Positions 49,035 to 60,754 of a stretch of DNA of 64,000 nt are shown piece after piece. Source of the stretch: Owenia fusiformis (taxonomy: Eukaryota > Annelida > Polychaeta > Sabellida > Oweniidae); contig CAIIXF020000005.1 of assembly GCA_903813345.2 (NCBI GenBank), positions 12,033,375 to 12,097,374 on the forward strand. The letters are read 5' to 3'. Below the pieces are notes generated by a model, which ran no database searches, had not been told where the DNA came from, and saw only the letters and a program-made list of their open reading frames with translations. How positions within the stretch are numbered: position 1 is the first letter of the stretch; each line of letters begins with the position of its first letter. Both the position numbers and the translations under genes were made by a program.

Positions 49035-49310
49035 CAGGCCTGTCAACTGTCCCGCAATTTGCGTATTTGTCACGCATTTGCTGAAGAATTTGAAGTCACG
49101 CCAGTTATTTTTGCGTGACAGAAAATGTCACGCAAATACGCATTTACCTGTTAATTGTCAAGCAAAAATATTTCTGTAAAATTTTTTTTCAAAAAGTTCG
49201 TCTACACAGCAAAAATACGAACGCCGAAAAAAAAATGTACGCAATTCGTTCGGACTTTTCACGCGAATTATGTATATGTCACGCATTCCGTTCGAAATTT
49301 TTCGTACCTA
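49035..49310. mobile_element. CAGGCCTGTCAAC element, copy 1, right end missing
   Basis: Starts CAGGCCTGTCAACTGTCCCG and runs colinear with the full copy at 53835 through GTGACAGAAAATGTCACGCA and TCACGCATTCCGTTCGAAAT. It stops after TTTTTCGTACC, where the other copies have a C-run, so its right part is lost. Confidence 0.88.
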
Positions 49311-49527
49311 TTTATCAATTATCTAGTCTTTAAAATATAAAAACAAAATAAGCAAGATATCTCATGCAGTCTTAATTTTATGAAGGTAGTTCCTCAGGAC
49401 TGACAATTACATGACACATTCTGAAGCTTTTTAAGCCAACTTTGCATATTACATGTAAAATGGTAAATGTCACTTTATGTTGTTTGAAATTGTTACCATT
49501 TCTCAAAAGTCCAGGCCTGGCCATGTT
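49311..49527. other. short unique spacer
   Basis: Unique DNA between copies 1 and 2; it ends with the target duplication CATGTT (49522-49527). Confidence 0.6.
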
Positions 49528-50326
49528 CAGGCCTGTCAACTGTCCCGCAATTTGCGTATTTGTCACGCATTTGCTGAAGAATTTGAAGTCACGCCAGTTA
49601 TTTTTGCCTGACAGAAAATGTCACGCAAATACGCATTTTACCTGGAAATTGTCAAGCAAAAATATTTCTGTAGAAAAATTTCTAAAAAAGATCGTCTAAA
49701 CAGCAAAAATACGAACGCCGGAAAAAAATGTACGCATTTCGTTCGGACTTTTCACGCGAATTACGTATATGTCACGCATTCCGTTTGAAATTTTTCGTAA
49801 CTAACCCCCCCCTCCCCCCCCCCCCCCCCGTTGATGGATGTTTGAAACGGGAGCGTAGCGTGCGCGAAAAGTTTGAGGTGTTCAAAATTTGGCAAGGTGT
49901 AATAAAATTTATACCAAGGTGTTCAAAATTTGGATCAAGGTGTTCAGATTTGGACCAAGGTGTTCAACATTTCCAAGTCACTCATGTTAGCAGGCCTGTC
50001 AACTGTCCCGCAATTTGCGTATTTGTCACGCATTTGCTGAAGAATTTGAAGTCACGCCAGTTTTTTTTGCGTGACAGAAAATGTCACGCAAATACGCATT
50101 TTACCTGGTAATTGTCAAGCAAAAATATTTCAGTAGAAAATTTTTCGAAATATGTTTACGATACGGTAAAAATACGAACGTCGGTAAAAAACCGAACGCA
50201 ATTTGTTCGGATTTGTCACGCGAATCCCGTATATGTCACGCATGTTCATTGGAAATTTTCGTACCTCATATTAGGTGGTCCCAAGTTGACAGCCCTGTGT
50301 TAGGTGTTCCCAAGTTGACAGGCCTG
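49528..50326. mobile_element. CAGGCCTGTCAAC element, copy 2, with copy 3 nested inside
   Basis: Begins CAGGCCTGTCAACTGTCCCG and ends CAAGTTGACAGGCCTG. CATGTT flanks both ends (49522-49527, 50327-50332), a 6-bp target duplication. Inside are a C-run near 49804-49830 and GGAGCGTAGCGTGCGCGAAA. Copy 3 is inserted at 49990, splitting the right end. The several open frames across it are shadows. Confidence 0.92.
49991..50297. mobile_element. CAGGCCTGTCAAC element, copy 3, nested in copy 2
   Basis: Starts CAGGCCTGTCAACTGTCCCG and ends CAAGTTGACAGCCCTG. TGTTAG flanks both sides (49985-49990, 50298-50303). Removing it with one TGTTAG restores CTCATGTTAGGTGTTCCCAA, exactly as in the full copy at 54298. 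At 307 bp it lacks the C-run and the part after it, so it is an internally shortened derivative. Confidence 0.93.
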
Positions 50327-51424
50327 CATGTTTTTATAAAAAGCATGGTTAAACAATGCATTTACAACTTGTGACTGCAACTTGCCACCATGTCTGAGAA
50401 CACGTTTGATGATGCATTGATTTGAAAGTGTTACATTCCTGGAAACAGAATGTGAAAAAGCACTAAATTGACTAGAAAATAGGAACTCAACTGAGTGGCA
50501 AATCCCACTGAACAAAACATGTTTTGATAAATAGCATTGCCATCTTAGAAATTTCTTCTTGAAAAGAGCTCCCTTGTCCCTGGGCATTAGCAGATCAAAT
50601 TTGAACCAAATCCATGCATCCACTCAGTGTATCAAATATGTTTTTTTACAAACATGGCGACCATTTTGAAATTCAGCTGGAATCTTGAAAATTTCTTCTT
50701 GAGCAGAACTCATTTATCCCTAGTTACCAGCACAAAAATTTGAATCAAATCTGTCAAATACAAATTGAAAAATCAAGATTGAAAATTTCAAGAATATATG
50801 AATGATATGTCCTTAAAAGCTAAGACATCAGATTCCTTTTCCTCATGCAGAAATAATTTTCTCAGTGGAGGTACTGAATAATATTGGAGATAAACAATAT
50901 CTCAACAAAGTGATGTAGATATATTAGTTGTGCTATTGCATGAAATATACCTGGATATGAATGTTGGCCGTTGATTGACTAAATCAAGAAGCTTGAACGT
51001 ATACTAGTTATCAAGGTGGGTGGAGTGAGGAAAGATACTCAAGAGAAGTAACAATAATGGCTTTAATGCAAAAACTAATGGGTTTAATGCAAAAACACAA
51101 CATAAATAGGTCCAAACATTAACAACTATTGTGTTTTAGACAAAGTAGTGTAAAAACTATTAAGTATTACCTTAGAAGTGAAATGTGGTGTGAAAGCAAA
51201 GTAATTGTTCTTTTCTTTAGTGAAGGTCTATATTTACATTCATCGCAACTGAGAATCTGAGCTCATGGTGACATTGAACAGAATCCCCAATGAACAATAG
51301 AATATGAAAAGGAATTACATGTTTGCAAACAATTCACTATTTAAAAAACCTTATTGGAAAACTGAAAATCTGAGGTTATGACAATTACACTGTATGGAAT
51401 TAATGGTTCCAACGATAAGAGCAT
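50327..51424. other. no gene seen
   Basis: AT-rich; the 107-codon minus-strand frame at 50300-50623 has no motif. Confidence 0.35.
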
Positions 51425-51612
51425 AGGAGTAGCCAAGGGGGGGGGGGGGGCTGGGATGGGTGCACCCCCATAACCAATAAAAGTATAACCATGAGTTAGA
51501 AGGAAGATGCATCAATGTTTTTAAAATTCAAGATATCTTAATTGTTTTGCTTGTGTACCGAATTTTTTTTGGCGATTGCACCCCAGGACTGAAAGCTGCA
51601 TGGCTATGCCCC
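51425..51612. mobile_element. G-run MITE, relative in layout of 48255-48448
   Basis: AGGAGTAGCCAAGGGGGGGG at the left and GCATGGCTATGCCCCT at the right are imperfect inverted ends. Inside, GGGTGCACCCCCAT and GATTGCACCCCAGG repeat the theme. Size 188 bp. Confidence 0.65.
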
Positions 51613-53109
51613 TGAAGAGGTCACAACATTCTCCTTCCTTGTCTCATTTGTCAGACTGAGGGAACATATGGAATTATAGAGCTTCTCATGAAGTCTTATA
51701 TCATTTGATTAATTAAACAAAATCTGAATGACTGATTCTATCATAACCTACTTAATATCGAAGCCAGAATCAGATCTACAGAATTTTAAAGACTCAATTC
51801 TAGACTACTTTGTCATATGTAATTTCTATGAATCCATAAAGCTAATTGTATTTTATTTTGAGATTTTTTATTACTTTAAAATATGATGCATGACGAGTTT
51901 ATAGAATGTTCCGGAGCATTTATTCCATTTTGTGCTATCATATGACCTCAGATTTACAGTTGCAATAATTGTGAATAATAATTTTCCCTTGAGTGTTGGC
52001 AGAATTGTAATGATATTCTATGCCAAAGTATTTTCTTGAATTAATTCTTTGATCATCTCAAAGTGAACATATCATGTTGTACCAGCAAACAATTGTCAAA
52101 GCAAAACATGAAAGAGGGTAATGAGCACAAAGTACACAGAAAAGCAGCACCAATACAAATCTTCTGAGAAAGATAAATGTTTTGAACTATACAATTTAAT
52201 AAGCCCTATTTTAAAGCAGAAATGAAAAGGGGTTTGGCAAAGCATGATAGTTATGTATCATAATATAATATAATATGCAGTGGCTTCCTTACAATGTTTG
52301 CCAATACGCCATGGCGTAAGGACAATTTTGTGGGGAAATTGTGTTTTTAAAAAGTACTGACTGGTAAAATTATAAAAAGCACACTGTTGCCGAGATAATA
52401 CCAGGAATGGTTTTCATTTTATGACAGTAAGTCTTCATTCATATAGTTTTACATCTCAATACTTGAGAAATGTGCGACTAGATAAACTGTTAATACCGTA
52501 GCATGAACATTGATCTTGATGTACTCTTTCAAGACTGTCTGATGATCTGCAAGCAGTCGAGGCGCAGGAAATTTCATGCTGAAGTGAGACGTTGGCGTCA
52601 CAGGTGGAACAATGCGCAAGATCCACCCAGGTAATTATTAGAAGGTCTTGACGCTTGTGAAGAAGTATTTTATCCAGATGTTTACACATGCATGCTGCTT
52701 TTTGCAACATTACCCATGTCCACCTCTACTGCCGGGAGATCTTTCAGTTGTTAAGAACATATATTGTTGTATAAGAACAAAATCTTTACAGGGATTCTAC
52801 CAAACTGCTCCAACCCATAGTATGTAAAATCGGTATGTACAGATGCTATGTTTAAATGTATGTGCCGGGTTTATTTATACTAATTACAATGTTACTTATT
52901 GTAATGTACACTGTGTATGTATTGTATTGTTTATTGTGTACAAGTTATATGAAAACTGACTGGTATATCAAAAATAATTAAATCTTGAATCTTGTAAACT
53001 GTAAAATTGGAACATGGAGTATTTAGTAAATAACAGAATGTCAATAAAGATTGAACAGTTTGCATATAAGATACATGTATGTCTAAATGTTTGATCATTA
53101 TTTCCAATA
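51613..53109. other. no host gene; possible LINE 3' tail
   Basis: From about 52700 to 52990 the sequence ends TAATTAAATCTTGAATCTTG, which looks like the 3' tail of a non-LTR element. No reverse-transcriptase motif is visible before it. The minus-strand frame at 52456-52710 is not supported. Confidence 0.3.
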
Positions 53110-54720
53110 GTACAAATAGTACTCGAGGACAATAGAATGATACATGATGAACAAGGTGGTTTTCGTCATGGTCGTAGCTGTCAAGAACGAGTCCACAGCG
53201 TATACTCAATTATTAACAATACAAAACTTTCTAAGCTTGACACCTTTGTCTGCTATATTGTTAATAGAGATTGCCTATGGAATAAACCTAATAAGATCAG
53301 TATCAAATGTTTAAAGCTGTCCAATCTCTATATCAAGATGTGACATGTAACATCCGCATCAATGGTGTCCTCCCAAAGTCCAATGACGTCAATGATCTCC
53401 CAAAGTAAATGTAACAAATGGCTGTCGGGGGTCAAATCAAAAGATGTTCATTACTGCCCTAAGTCTCATCTGAGGTCAGTCTTCGCTTTTAAGTGTGGAG
53501 ACTTCGATCTGGATTATAAAGACCCTTACAAATATCTTGGGAGCTGGCTACATGAAAATGTTGATTCAACACATTCAGCTAGAGAAATTGCAAAATCTGC
53601 TAATAGAGCCTTGAGTGTGATCATTAGTAAATACAAACAAATTGAAGGTATGGGTTTCTCAGTCTACAACAAGCTTTATGACTCTTTAGTCCAGCCTATA
53701 CTCAACTATGATACATCTTTATTTGGACCCAACCAATATCAATGTTTGAACAATGTCCAAAATAAAGCCAGAAAATTCTTTCTTGGTGTGAACAAACACA
53801 CTAGTAATGAGGCTGTCAGAGGAGATCTTAGATGCAGGCCTGTCAACTGTCCCGCAATTTGCGTATTTGTCACGCATTTGCTGAAGAATTTGAAGTCACG
53901 CCAGTTATTTTTGCGTGACAGAAAATGTCACGCAAATACGCATTTTACCTGGTAATTGTCAAGCAAAAATATTTCTGTAGAAAAATTTCTAAAAAAGATC
54001 GTCTACACAGCAAAAATACGAACGCCGGAAAAAAAACGTACGCATTTCGTTTGGACTTTTCACGCGAATTACGTATATGTCACGCATTCCGTTCGAAATT
54101 TTTCGTACCTACCCCCCCCCCCCCCCGTTGACGAATGTTTGAAACGGGAGCGTAGCGAGCGCGAAAAATTTGAGGTGTTCAAAATTTGGCAAGATGTCCT
54201 AAAATTTAAACCAAGGTGTTCAAAATTTGGATCAAGGTGTTCAGGTTTGGACCAAGGTGTCCACATTTTGAGGGGAGGTGTTCAACATTTCCAAGTCACT
54301 CATGTTAGGTGTTCCCAAGTTGACAGGCCTGTAGATGGGACACTCCACATTTAAAACAAAAGGTTGAATGTGCTAGACTGTTCATCAGATTAAAGTTAAT
54401 GAACCAAGAAAGACTATGGAAGACATATGTATGGAATGATAAAAATAATGAATTAAATGGAATAAACTGAGGCAATATAGATTTTTTAAATATGGTGTTT
54501 GCAGGGAAGGCTATTTGGCCCTACCAAGGCATCACCGTAGGTCACTTGCAAGGCTAAGAGCTGGCACTTTACCCTTAGCTGTTGAAACAGGGTGCTTTAC
54601 AGGAATACCATTACACGATAGGAAATGTTTGTTCTGTGACATGGACTGTATAGAAGATGATAACATTTTTTGGGGAATCTAGTCATTATGATGATCTACG
54701 ATATAGATTTTTTAAAGTTG
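53110..54720 (+). pseudogene. decayed LINE reverse transcriptase, interrupted
   Basis: HDEQGGFRHGRSCQERVHSV (frame at 53137) is the conserved fingers motif of LINE reverse transcriptases. After 53330 the frame reads SLYQDV and CNIRINGVLPKS, still RT-like. An internal deletion then skips the palm with the catalytic YxDD. The frame at 53407 resumes with FAFKCGDFDLDY, YKYLGSWLHENVD and LVQPILNYDTSLFG, the C-terminal RT/thumb region. A 497-bp element interrupts it at 53835; beyond, WDTPHLKQKVECARLFIRL continues the same protein with later stops and a frameshift. The coding part fades out by about 54720. Class within the LINEs is not assigned. Confidence 0.82.
53835..54331. mobile_element. CAGGCCTGTCAAC element, copy 4, full length, inserted in the LINE
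   Basis: Ends are CAGGCCTGTCAACTGTCCCG and CAAGTTGACAGGCCTG. TAGATG flanks both sides (53829-53834, 54332-54337). Joining the flanks restores the LINE frame. At 497 bp this is the reference copy: a ~270-bp left part with GTGACAGAAAATGTCACGCA dyads, a C-run at 54110-54126, GGAGCGTAGCGAGCGCG, and GGTGTTCAAAATTTGG-type repeats to the right. No transposase. The 3-point agreement on 6 bp identifies the target-site rule. Confidence 0.95.
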
Positions 54721-56732
54721 TTAAACAGAAATTACCATATTTAAATTTAACATGAGCAAATTCTACACTTATTTTTGTTTCAATTATGAATTGCTCTCCA
54801 CTTCAAAGACCATTAGGGGCTGCAGTCTATAACATTGTGCAATAAGAGATCTCTTAATATTGATAGGCTGTGATCACTAGATGAATATGCATGTCACCTA
54901 GGTTTCTTTTTTAAGTCAGTCAATGTATCTGAAGTGCTTATCATATGTAACAACTACATCCAGCTGACAATCTACAGTATGTATGTGCAACTCACATTTA
55001 TTGCAATATATGTATATTTGACCAGATCTTATTTGAGGAATTGTATCTAGTCAATGGAATTTCAGCCAATGTACCAATGTAAATGCTTATGTCATGTAAA
55101 ATAGCCAGCTTACTAGCTGTAAGTACAATCTACACTATAACTCATATTTAGTGCAATATTTATTGTAATATTTGAATTTGACCATAGTATTCACTATATC
55201 TACCTATATATGTCAGGCTGATCAGTCAGTCAGGGGTATATTGATCTCACTGACTTTATTAATTTCTATGAATGGTGACCTAAGCTACTCATTTGGGGTA
55301 GTATTGGTGGCATTCAGAAATAATTACTAGTATAGTGTCTCATAACTCGACACTGGCTGGTTGGCTGGTGATCTTACAAAATTTGTTTAAGTATGTATTT
55401 TATATTGTATATATTTGTAAGATCAGTGACACTTAAATAGACTATTTTAAACTTAAACTAGAAACTGTATCATATGTGGACTGAAAAATGACCAGATTCT
55501 GAGAAAATTTACCATCAACAGATGTACTGTACAGGTATCTGTGGCCAATGCCAGAGAGAATGATCAATGGCATGTGAGCATTATTGACCAAATCACTATT
55601 TACTTTGAACAGTATATAATTAAGAAATAACTAGGCAGTAATGTTGTCTCCTTTTGGAAAAATCTACACTGATCACTGACACTGACCTATGGCCAAAAGG
55701 CATCAGCCTACAATTTTAAACCAAATCTGATAACTGGTACTTAAGTTATGCAGCCATCTTGAATGTCCTTCGAGTACTATGTTAAGACAGTAAAAGACAC
55801 ATACATATAATCTGAAAAAAATATCCTGAAATGTTTTCTTACAAATAATTATACATAAGGAGAATCACATAGGAAATGTTAAGTCAAAAACAACCATTCT
55901 GTAAATTAGTGGTGTGGGAGTTCTCATTTCAAACAAACAAGCTTAATTTTGTCAAATTTAAGGCGGATAACACAATAAAGTAGGAGTTCTCAACTTATTG
56001 AAATTTGAACTTAAATCTCTTGCAGATTGCCAAGTCCTTAATCTGCAAAACAATTTTTGGAAAATACGGATGTTACATATAATTAGTGACAGCTCTCCAC
56101 TGATCAATGTACTTGAGTCTGACCAGGTTTAAACATAATTCTTGGACCAAACAAGTAGTGATGGCAGGCATCAGTTGTAAGAGCTAATCAGAGTGAAAAA
56201 CATGACGCTGATACACAAGAATTGGACTGTAATAAATTACTTTAGTGATATAGTGCCACACATTGTCATGCATCTTTAATGATGCCGAAAATGAGGAAAG
56301 CCATTGAGAAAATGAGCAAGTCAAAGGAGTGGGATAGAGTTGGATACAGCTGATAGAATCTCATGCACACATACTGTATTTGTCATGATTTAGCACTACT
56401 TTTAACATTTTTTGCACAACAGAAAAATGGCATAGATTCAATTTAGAGCCATTTAGCATTTAGTAAGGTGTAAAATAACAAAGATGTTGAATTTCTCATC
56501 CCAACACCTTATTATAGAAACCAAGGCAATAAACACAATAAATATTTACTTTACTATACACCACACTTAATTGACTTTTGATTGATCTCATTGTATTGTT
56601 CATATATTTTTTTACACACTTCACATTTATTTCTATAAATCAATAGGTTATATATGTTCAAATTTCCATTGATGAAAAGACAACATTATCAGCAATTGAA
56701 ATTTTTCATATATTCATTGATATAATGAAATA
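54721..56732. other. no gene seen
   Basis: AT-rich DNA with no recognised exon, repeat unit or inverted end. Confidence 0.35.
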
Positions 56733-57788
56733 CAGGGTGTTCCAAAAGTAACAAGACTGGTGCTGGCATTTTGTTAAATATGCATCAATCGTCTTCAAAA
56801 TTTTACATAATGTATTTTCATGTATCGTTACTAAAACTGCAAAGTTTCGACAAAAACTATGTAACTTGGGTAGAGTTATGGTTGCTATGGTAACATAACA
56901 TCACAATACCCGGGGCAACATTCCACGCAGAAAGTTACATTAAGACAGAAAGAGACATTAAGCATTTTGTACATCCCATATCAAAGTTAAAATGCAACAA
57001 CTGGTGGGAATTACATTTGTTTTACATAATTTGATATTCCTATGTATCCTATGTACTTTGAAAAATAGGCTCCTATTTGGTCAGTAGAAGAGTAACACTC
57101 TGTATCCATGACACATGAGTGAACCCATTTGAGAACATGTCACGCATGGTCGATTGAACAACTTGGAGAAGGTCATTCTCATCTTTAAAGATCTTACAGC
57201 ACTGATTAGCATTCCATTCCCCATGTAAGTAAAAATTGGATGTTGCATGATCAGAAGAGTATGGTACATTTTTTTTAGAACTCAAGACCTAGCTTCTCTA
57301 TAGCTGCATGGTCTTTAATGGTGACCTGCGGGCAGGCGCCTTATCAAGGTGGATGACTGGCTTCAAATTGGGTCTTTTCAAATACTCAACCACAAATTGT
57401 TCAGACTGTAATTCATAGTGATATTCCAGGAAATTGAATAAATATCATTATAATGAAATTAGACTTGAATCTGAGTTTTATAGCAACACCTTTACAACAA
57501 AGCAACTAATAAAATAAATAAGAAATGTTGTATTATAATAGGTGAAATGGATACTTCCTTCAGTAATACAAAAATGTTAGATATCACATTTTCAGAAAAA
57601 AGTTGCCCCGGGTATTGTGATGTCATGTTGCTATAGTAACCACAACTCTAGCCGCATTTCATCATTTTTTCTGAAACTATACAATTTTAGTTGCAATACT
57701 TCAAAGTACGATTTGTAAAAATTTAAAGACACTCGGTGCAAAATTGACAAAATACCAGCACCAGTCCTGTTACTTTTGGAACACCCTG
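56733..57788. mobile_element. mariner-like element, 1056 bp
   Basis: CAGGGTGTTCCAAAAGTAAC at the left and GTTACTTTTGGAACACCCTG at the right are perfect inverted ends within longer ones, and TA flanks both sides (56731-56732, 57789-57790), the Tc1/mariner target duplication. Inside, CACAATACCCGGGGCAAC pairs with GTTGCCCCGGGTATTGTG at some distance. A decayed transposase lies on the minus strand. Confidence 0.92.
57073..57430 (-). pseudogene. mariner transposase C-terminal remnant
   Basis: Reading leftwards, YLKRPNLKPVIHLDKAPARR recalls the second catalytic Asp block (HxDNA) of mariner transposases. After stops and a frameshift, PYSSDHATSNFYL matches the block PYSPDLAPSDFYL that holds the third Asp; here the position of that Asp appears to be Asn. 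FKDENDLLQVVQSTM and NGFTHVSWIQSV continue the C-terminal part. So the gene is dead. The N-terminal DNA-binding half was not found and the element is shorter than the usual ~1.3 kb. Confidence 0.72.
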
Positions 57789-57790
57789 TA

Positions 57791-59050
57791 TAATCGCATG
57801 TAAACTTAAATGTATAATCATGTTATGAATTCATTATTTTATTCATTACATTATTTTATAGTATTATGATTAAAGCATTATGTTTTATATTCTACAACAT
57901 TATACAAGGGTCGTTTAATAAATACTAATGAAAATTATAACAATACATACTAAAGGACAGGTGGTAAACCCCTCTTTTAGCCCCCCTACTAAACAAGTAT
58001 ATATTGACATGGAATTGAAGAGGAAGTGTGACTTATTACTTAAAATGTGATTTCTGAGAATTTAGACATTTGACCTTGACATTAGGGTGGTTTAAAGGTC
58101 AACTTTGAAAAATGCTATTTTTGTCAAAATTTTGCTGTTTTCTAATACAAGACATGAAAGCAATTGGCTTAATTTTGATTTTGACTGATAATAAGACATG
58201 TAAATGGAAATAAAAATATTTCTGATAATTGCAACATTCCATGTATTAAGTAAGGAATTTGATACCTCAATCATACCATTATTTAATGAAAAATACAAAC
58301 AACTGTCTCACCAACTCTTTTTATTTCTCCTTATAATTGCATGTAACTCAGATCCATATAGTACTGTAATCTTGGGATTAAAGATTAAGATTCAATCATA
58401 TATTTATCAGAGTTGCTCTGATTACCTACTTATTGTTATATTACACTGTGTTAATTTCATCCTTGAATAGTTTCAAATTAGGATGTAATTTGTAATCCAA
58501 ATGAAGAAAAGGATTGTATTGAACTGTTTTAACAAATGCTTCAGCACAAGTTCATCAAATTTGAGTATGTGAGTGAAAAAAGATGATGTCAGATTGGTCT
58601 ACTATCTATAGGTAAGCGTAAAAGTTACAGGTCTCTACGTGTAGATGAGCTATTACACGTTGCTCATTATGTGATTGATTTTAGCTATGTTATAGGATGG
58701 CCCAGTAGCCTATATTTGATACAGATACTCTTGCTTGTTACATTGAAAACCACAATCCTTAATAGGAAATAAGAATACATTTTAATGGATAAATGACAAC
58801 TTCAAAATGTGATAGTTTTGTTTCACTTCGTATAATATAAATAGGCAGGACTTGTTCAATTAATACCTGGGGCTAAGTACAGAATGTATACTAAACGAAA
58901 TGAAATGATAACCAGGGCCTATTATATTATTGCCTTTGATTTGCAAAGGAGGTATTTCTTTCTTATTATGTCCATCCTGGCCTTGATATGAGCAAAAAGT
59001 GATACTAAAGTAATTGAATTTTGGTTGAATATGAAATTAAAAAAAAAAAT
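57791..59050. other. no gene; possible mariner end
   Basis: TACAAGGGTCGTTTAATAAA at 57903 resembles another mariner terminus, but no partner end was found. The hydrophobic frame at 58204-58470 is AT-driven and not called. Confidence 0.3.
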
Positions 59051-59130
59051 GTATCCAACCAACTGGATTTGAACCCATGCTTAATGAACACGAGTCCTAA
59101 GTGTTAACCATTACGCTATACAGCCATGAC
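59051..59130 (-). repeat. tRNA-like sequence (pseudo-tRNA or SINE head)
   Basis: On the minus strand, TGTATAGCGTAATGGTTAAC fits an A box region and GGGTTCAAATCC a B box, followed at the right distance by a run of nine or ten T, a pol III terminator. The T-arm has one mismatch and the acceptor ends do not pair well (GTCATGG against TGGTTGG), so a functional tRNA is doubtful. Confidence 0.5.
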
Positions 59131-59491
59131 TCTTAATAACAGTCACCAGATAAATGACTGACATGGTTTCAGCCAACTAGCTTAACAGAAAATTTTCTCA
59201 AACGAGTACTTGAGCGTGAACTTACACGTTCAGGTTCACGATTTGCATTTGAACTTGCAGCTTAACCTCTCTATTGTCATTTAAACCATACTTAGGTAGT
59301 GACACAAAAGAATGAACTGTGTTTTATTTTTAAGAATACCTAGCTATAACAAAGAGGAGTGCATTATTTTGCTATGTTTTTAAGAATGTACACTTGGCCT
59401 TACAGTCGCTCTTCAAAACCAGTGTGGCACAACAGATGATTGGCCAGCTCATGCAGTGCACTAAAGCTTAACTAATTATAACCTATTCATT
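59131..59491. other. no gene; short GTTCACG dyad
   Basis: CGTGAACTTACACGTTCAGG followed by TTCACG (59215-59240) forms a small stem. Nothing else seen. Confidence 0.35.
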
Positions 59492-59907
59492 CAGATATAC
59501 CCTTCCCAGTTAGAGTTTAAAAGACCAATGAATGGAACATAAATGCCCATTATCTTGACCTTCTCATTAACATTGAACAAGACAACAGTATATATTGTAA
59601 GTTGTATGATAAACAAGATGATTTCAACTTTGATATTGTGAATTTTCCCCATTTAGACAGTAATATTCCATCAAACCCAACATATGGGGTGTATGTATCC
59701 CAGCTTATTAGATATGGCAGGGCATGCTCTAAATATTTGGATTTTAAGTCAAGACACAATACTTTAGTGATCAAACTGTTAGGTCAAGGTTATACTTGTA
59801 TAAAGCTTAAGAAATACTTTCTGGGCTTTGCTGAAAAATACAAATCATTAATTTCGAAGTTTAAAGTTTCACCACTTGAGATGCTGAAGGATGTAGGAAT
59901 TGTTTAA
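59492..59907 (+). pseudogene. C-terminal tail of a reverse-transcriptase ORF
   Basis: IYPSQLEFKR (from about 59495) shifts frame near 59520 into NEWNINAHYLDLLINIEQ, then YDKQDDFNFDIVNFPHLDSN and YGVYVSQLIRYGRAC, SRHNTLVIKLLGQGY, to a TAA at 59905-59907. This YDKRDDFxF...DIVNFPxLDS...YGVYxSQLIR series is the conserved tail of a large family of animal retroelement RT proteins (those with an RY(L/V)DD palm). The RT core itself is missing, so this is a 5'-truncated copy. The last 102 codons are still open, suggesting a fairly recent insertion. The stop lies in the end of the MITE that follows. Confidence 0.78.
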
Positions 59908-60744
59908 AGTCCCCGTCTAAAGTTTGAAAATATTTTTTTATCATTGATTTACTATTTGTCGTGACTTAAAAAGTTATTTTAGAGATTTTTGAAAAAAACA
60001 CATTTTTTTGAAAAAAAGTTGTGAGCTTTTCATTTCTCAAATATTCAAATTTCCCGCCATTTTTCAAAAAAAGTTGAAATTTTTTAATCATCAAATATTT
60101 CTTAATGCATTTCAAAAAAGATTATCTTTTAAATATCAATGCAAAGATTGAACAAAGGACACACTATTTCAATAATAAAATGCATATTTAATGGGCCACT
60201 TTTTAGCATATCAAAAATATTTGCAACATTAATGATGTCATTATGACTCACTCAGGTGGCAAAAAGTTTTTGAAAAAAATTGAAATTTTTTTTTCTAGGT
60301 CAATCTTTTCTAAATATGCTAGACTTCAATAATAAACCAATGTTTGATTGTCTAACCAGGTCAATAGGAAGAATATATTATGTTTTAGATATCATTGTGC
60401 CATTGGTTTCTATGAGAAAAAAAATTTTGAAATGCATTTTTCTCTGAACCATTTTCACGCACTGATGAGTTCATCTCGCTTATTTATGAACTGTTTTTAT
60501 TAATTTTTTCAACAAAAAACATGCGAGGATGAATGCAATGTATTGGTATGAATTGTGGCTTATTAAAAGATATGTGTGACCTCTAAAAATCAGTTTTAAA
60601 TAAATTCACGAATTTTTGAACAAAAAGTCCTTCAAAAACCACTTTTTGAAATTAAAAAAAAAGTTTCACATATCACACTTTGATAACATTGGGTAAGACT
60701 ACAATATAAGCCAAAGTGGTTTAAACTTTATATGGGGACTTTAA
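59904..60744. mobile_element. 841-bp TIR element with TTAAAGTCCCC ends
   Basis: TTAAAGTCCCCGTCTAAAGT at the left is mirrored by ACTTTATATGGGGACTTTAA at the right. The inside is AT-rich with many TTGAAAAAAA runs. A truncated copy is at about 28855-28996 and a diverged piece near 19970-20025. No open frame. Confidence 0.82.
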
Positions 60745-60754
60745 GACATTGGCG

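Noticed and set aside
58204-58470. 88-codon hydrophobic frame suggesting a membrane protein
   Set aside because: Composition follows from AT-rich sequence; no Kozak, splice or family support.
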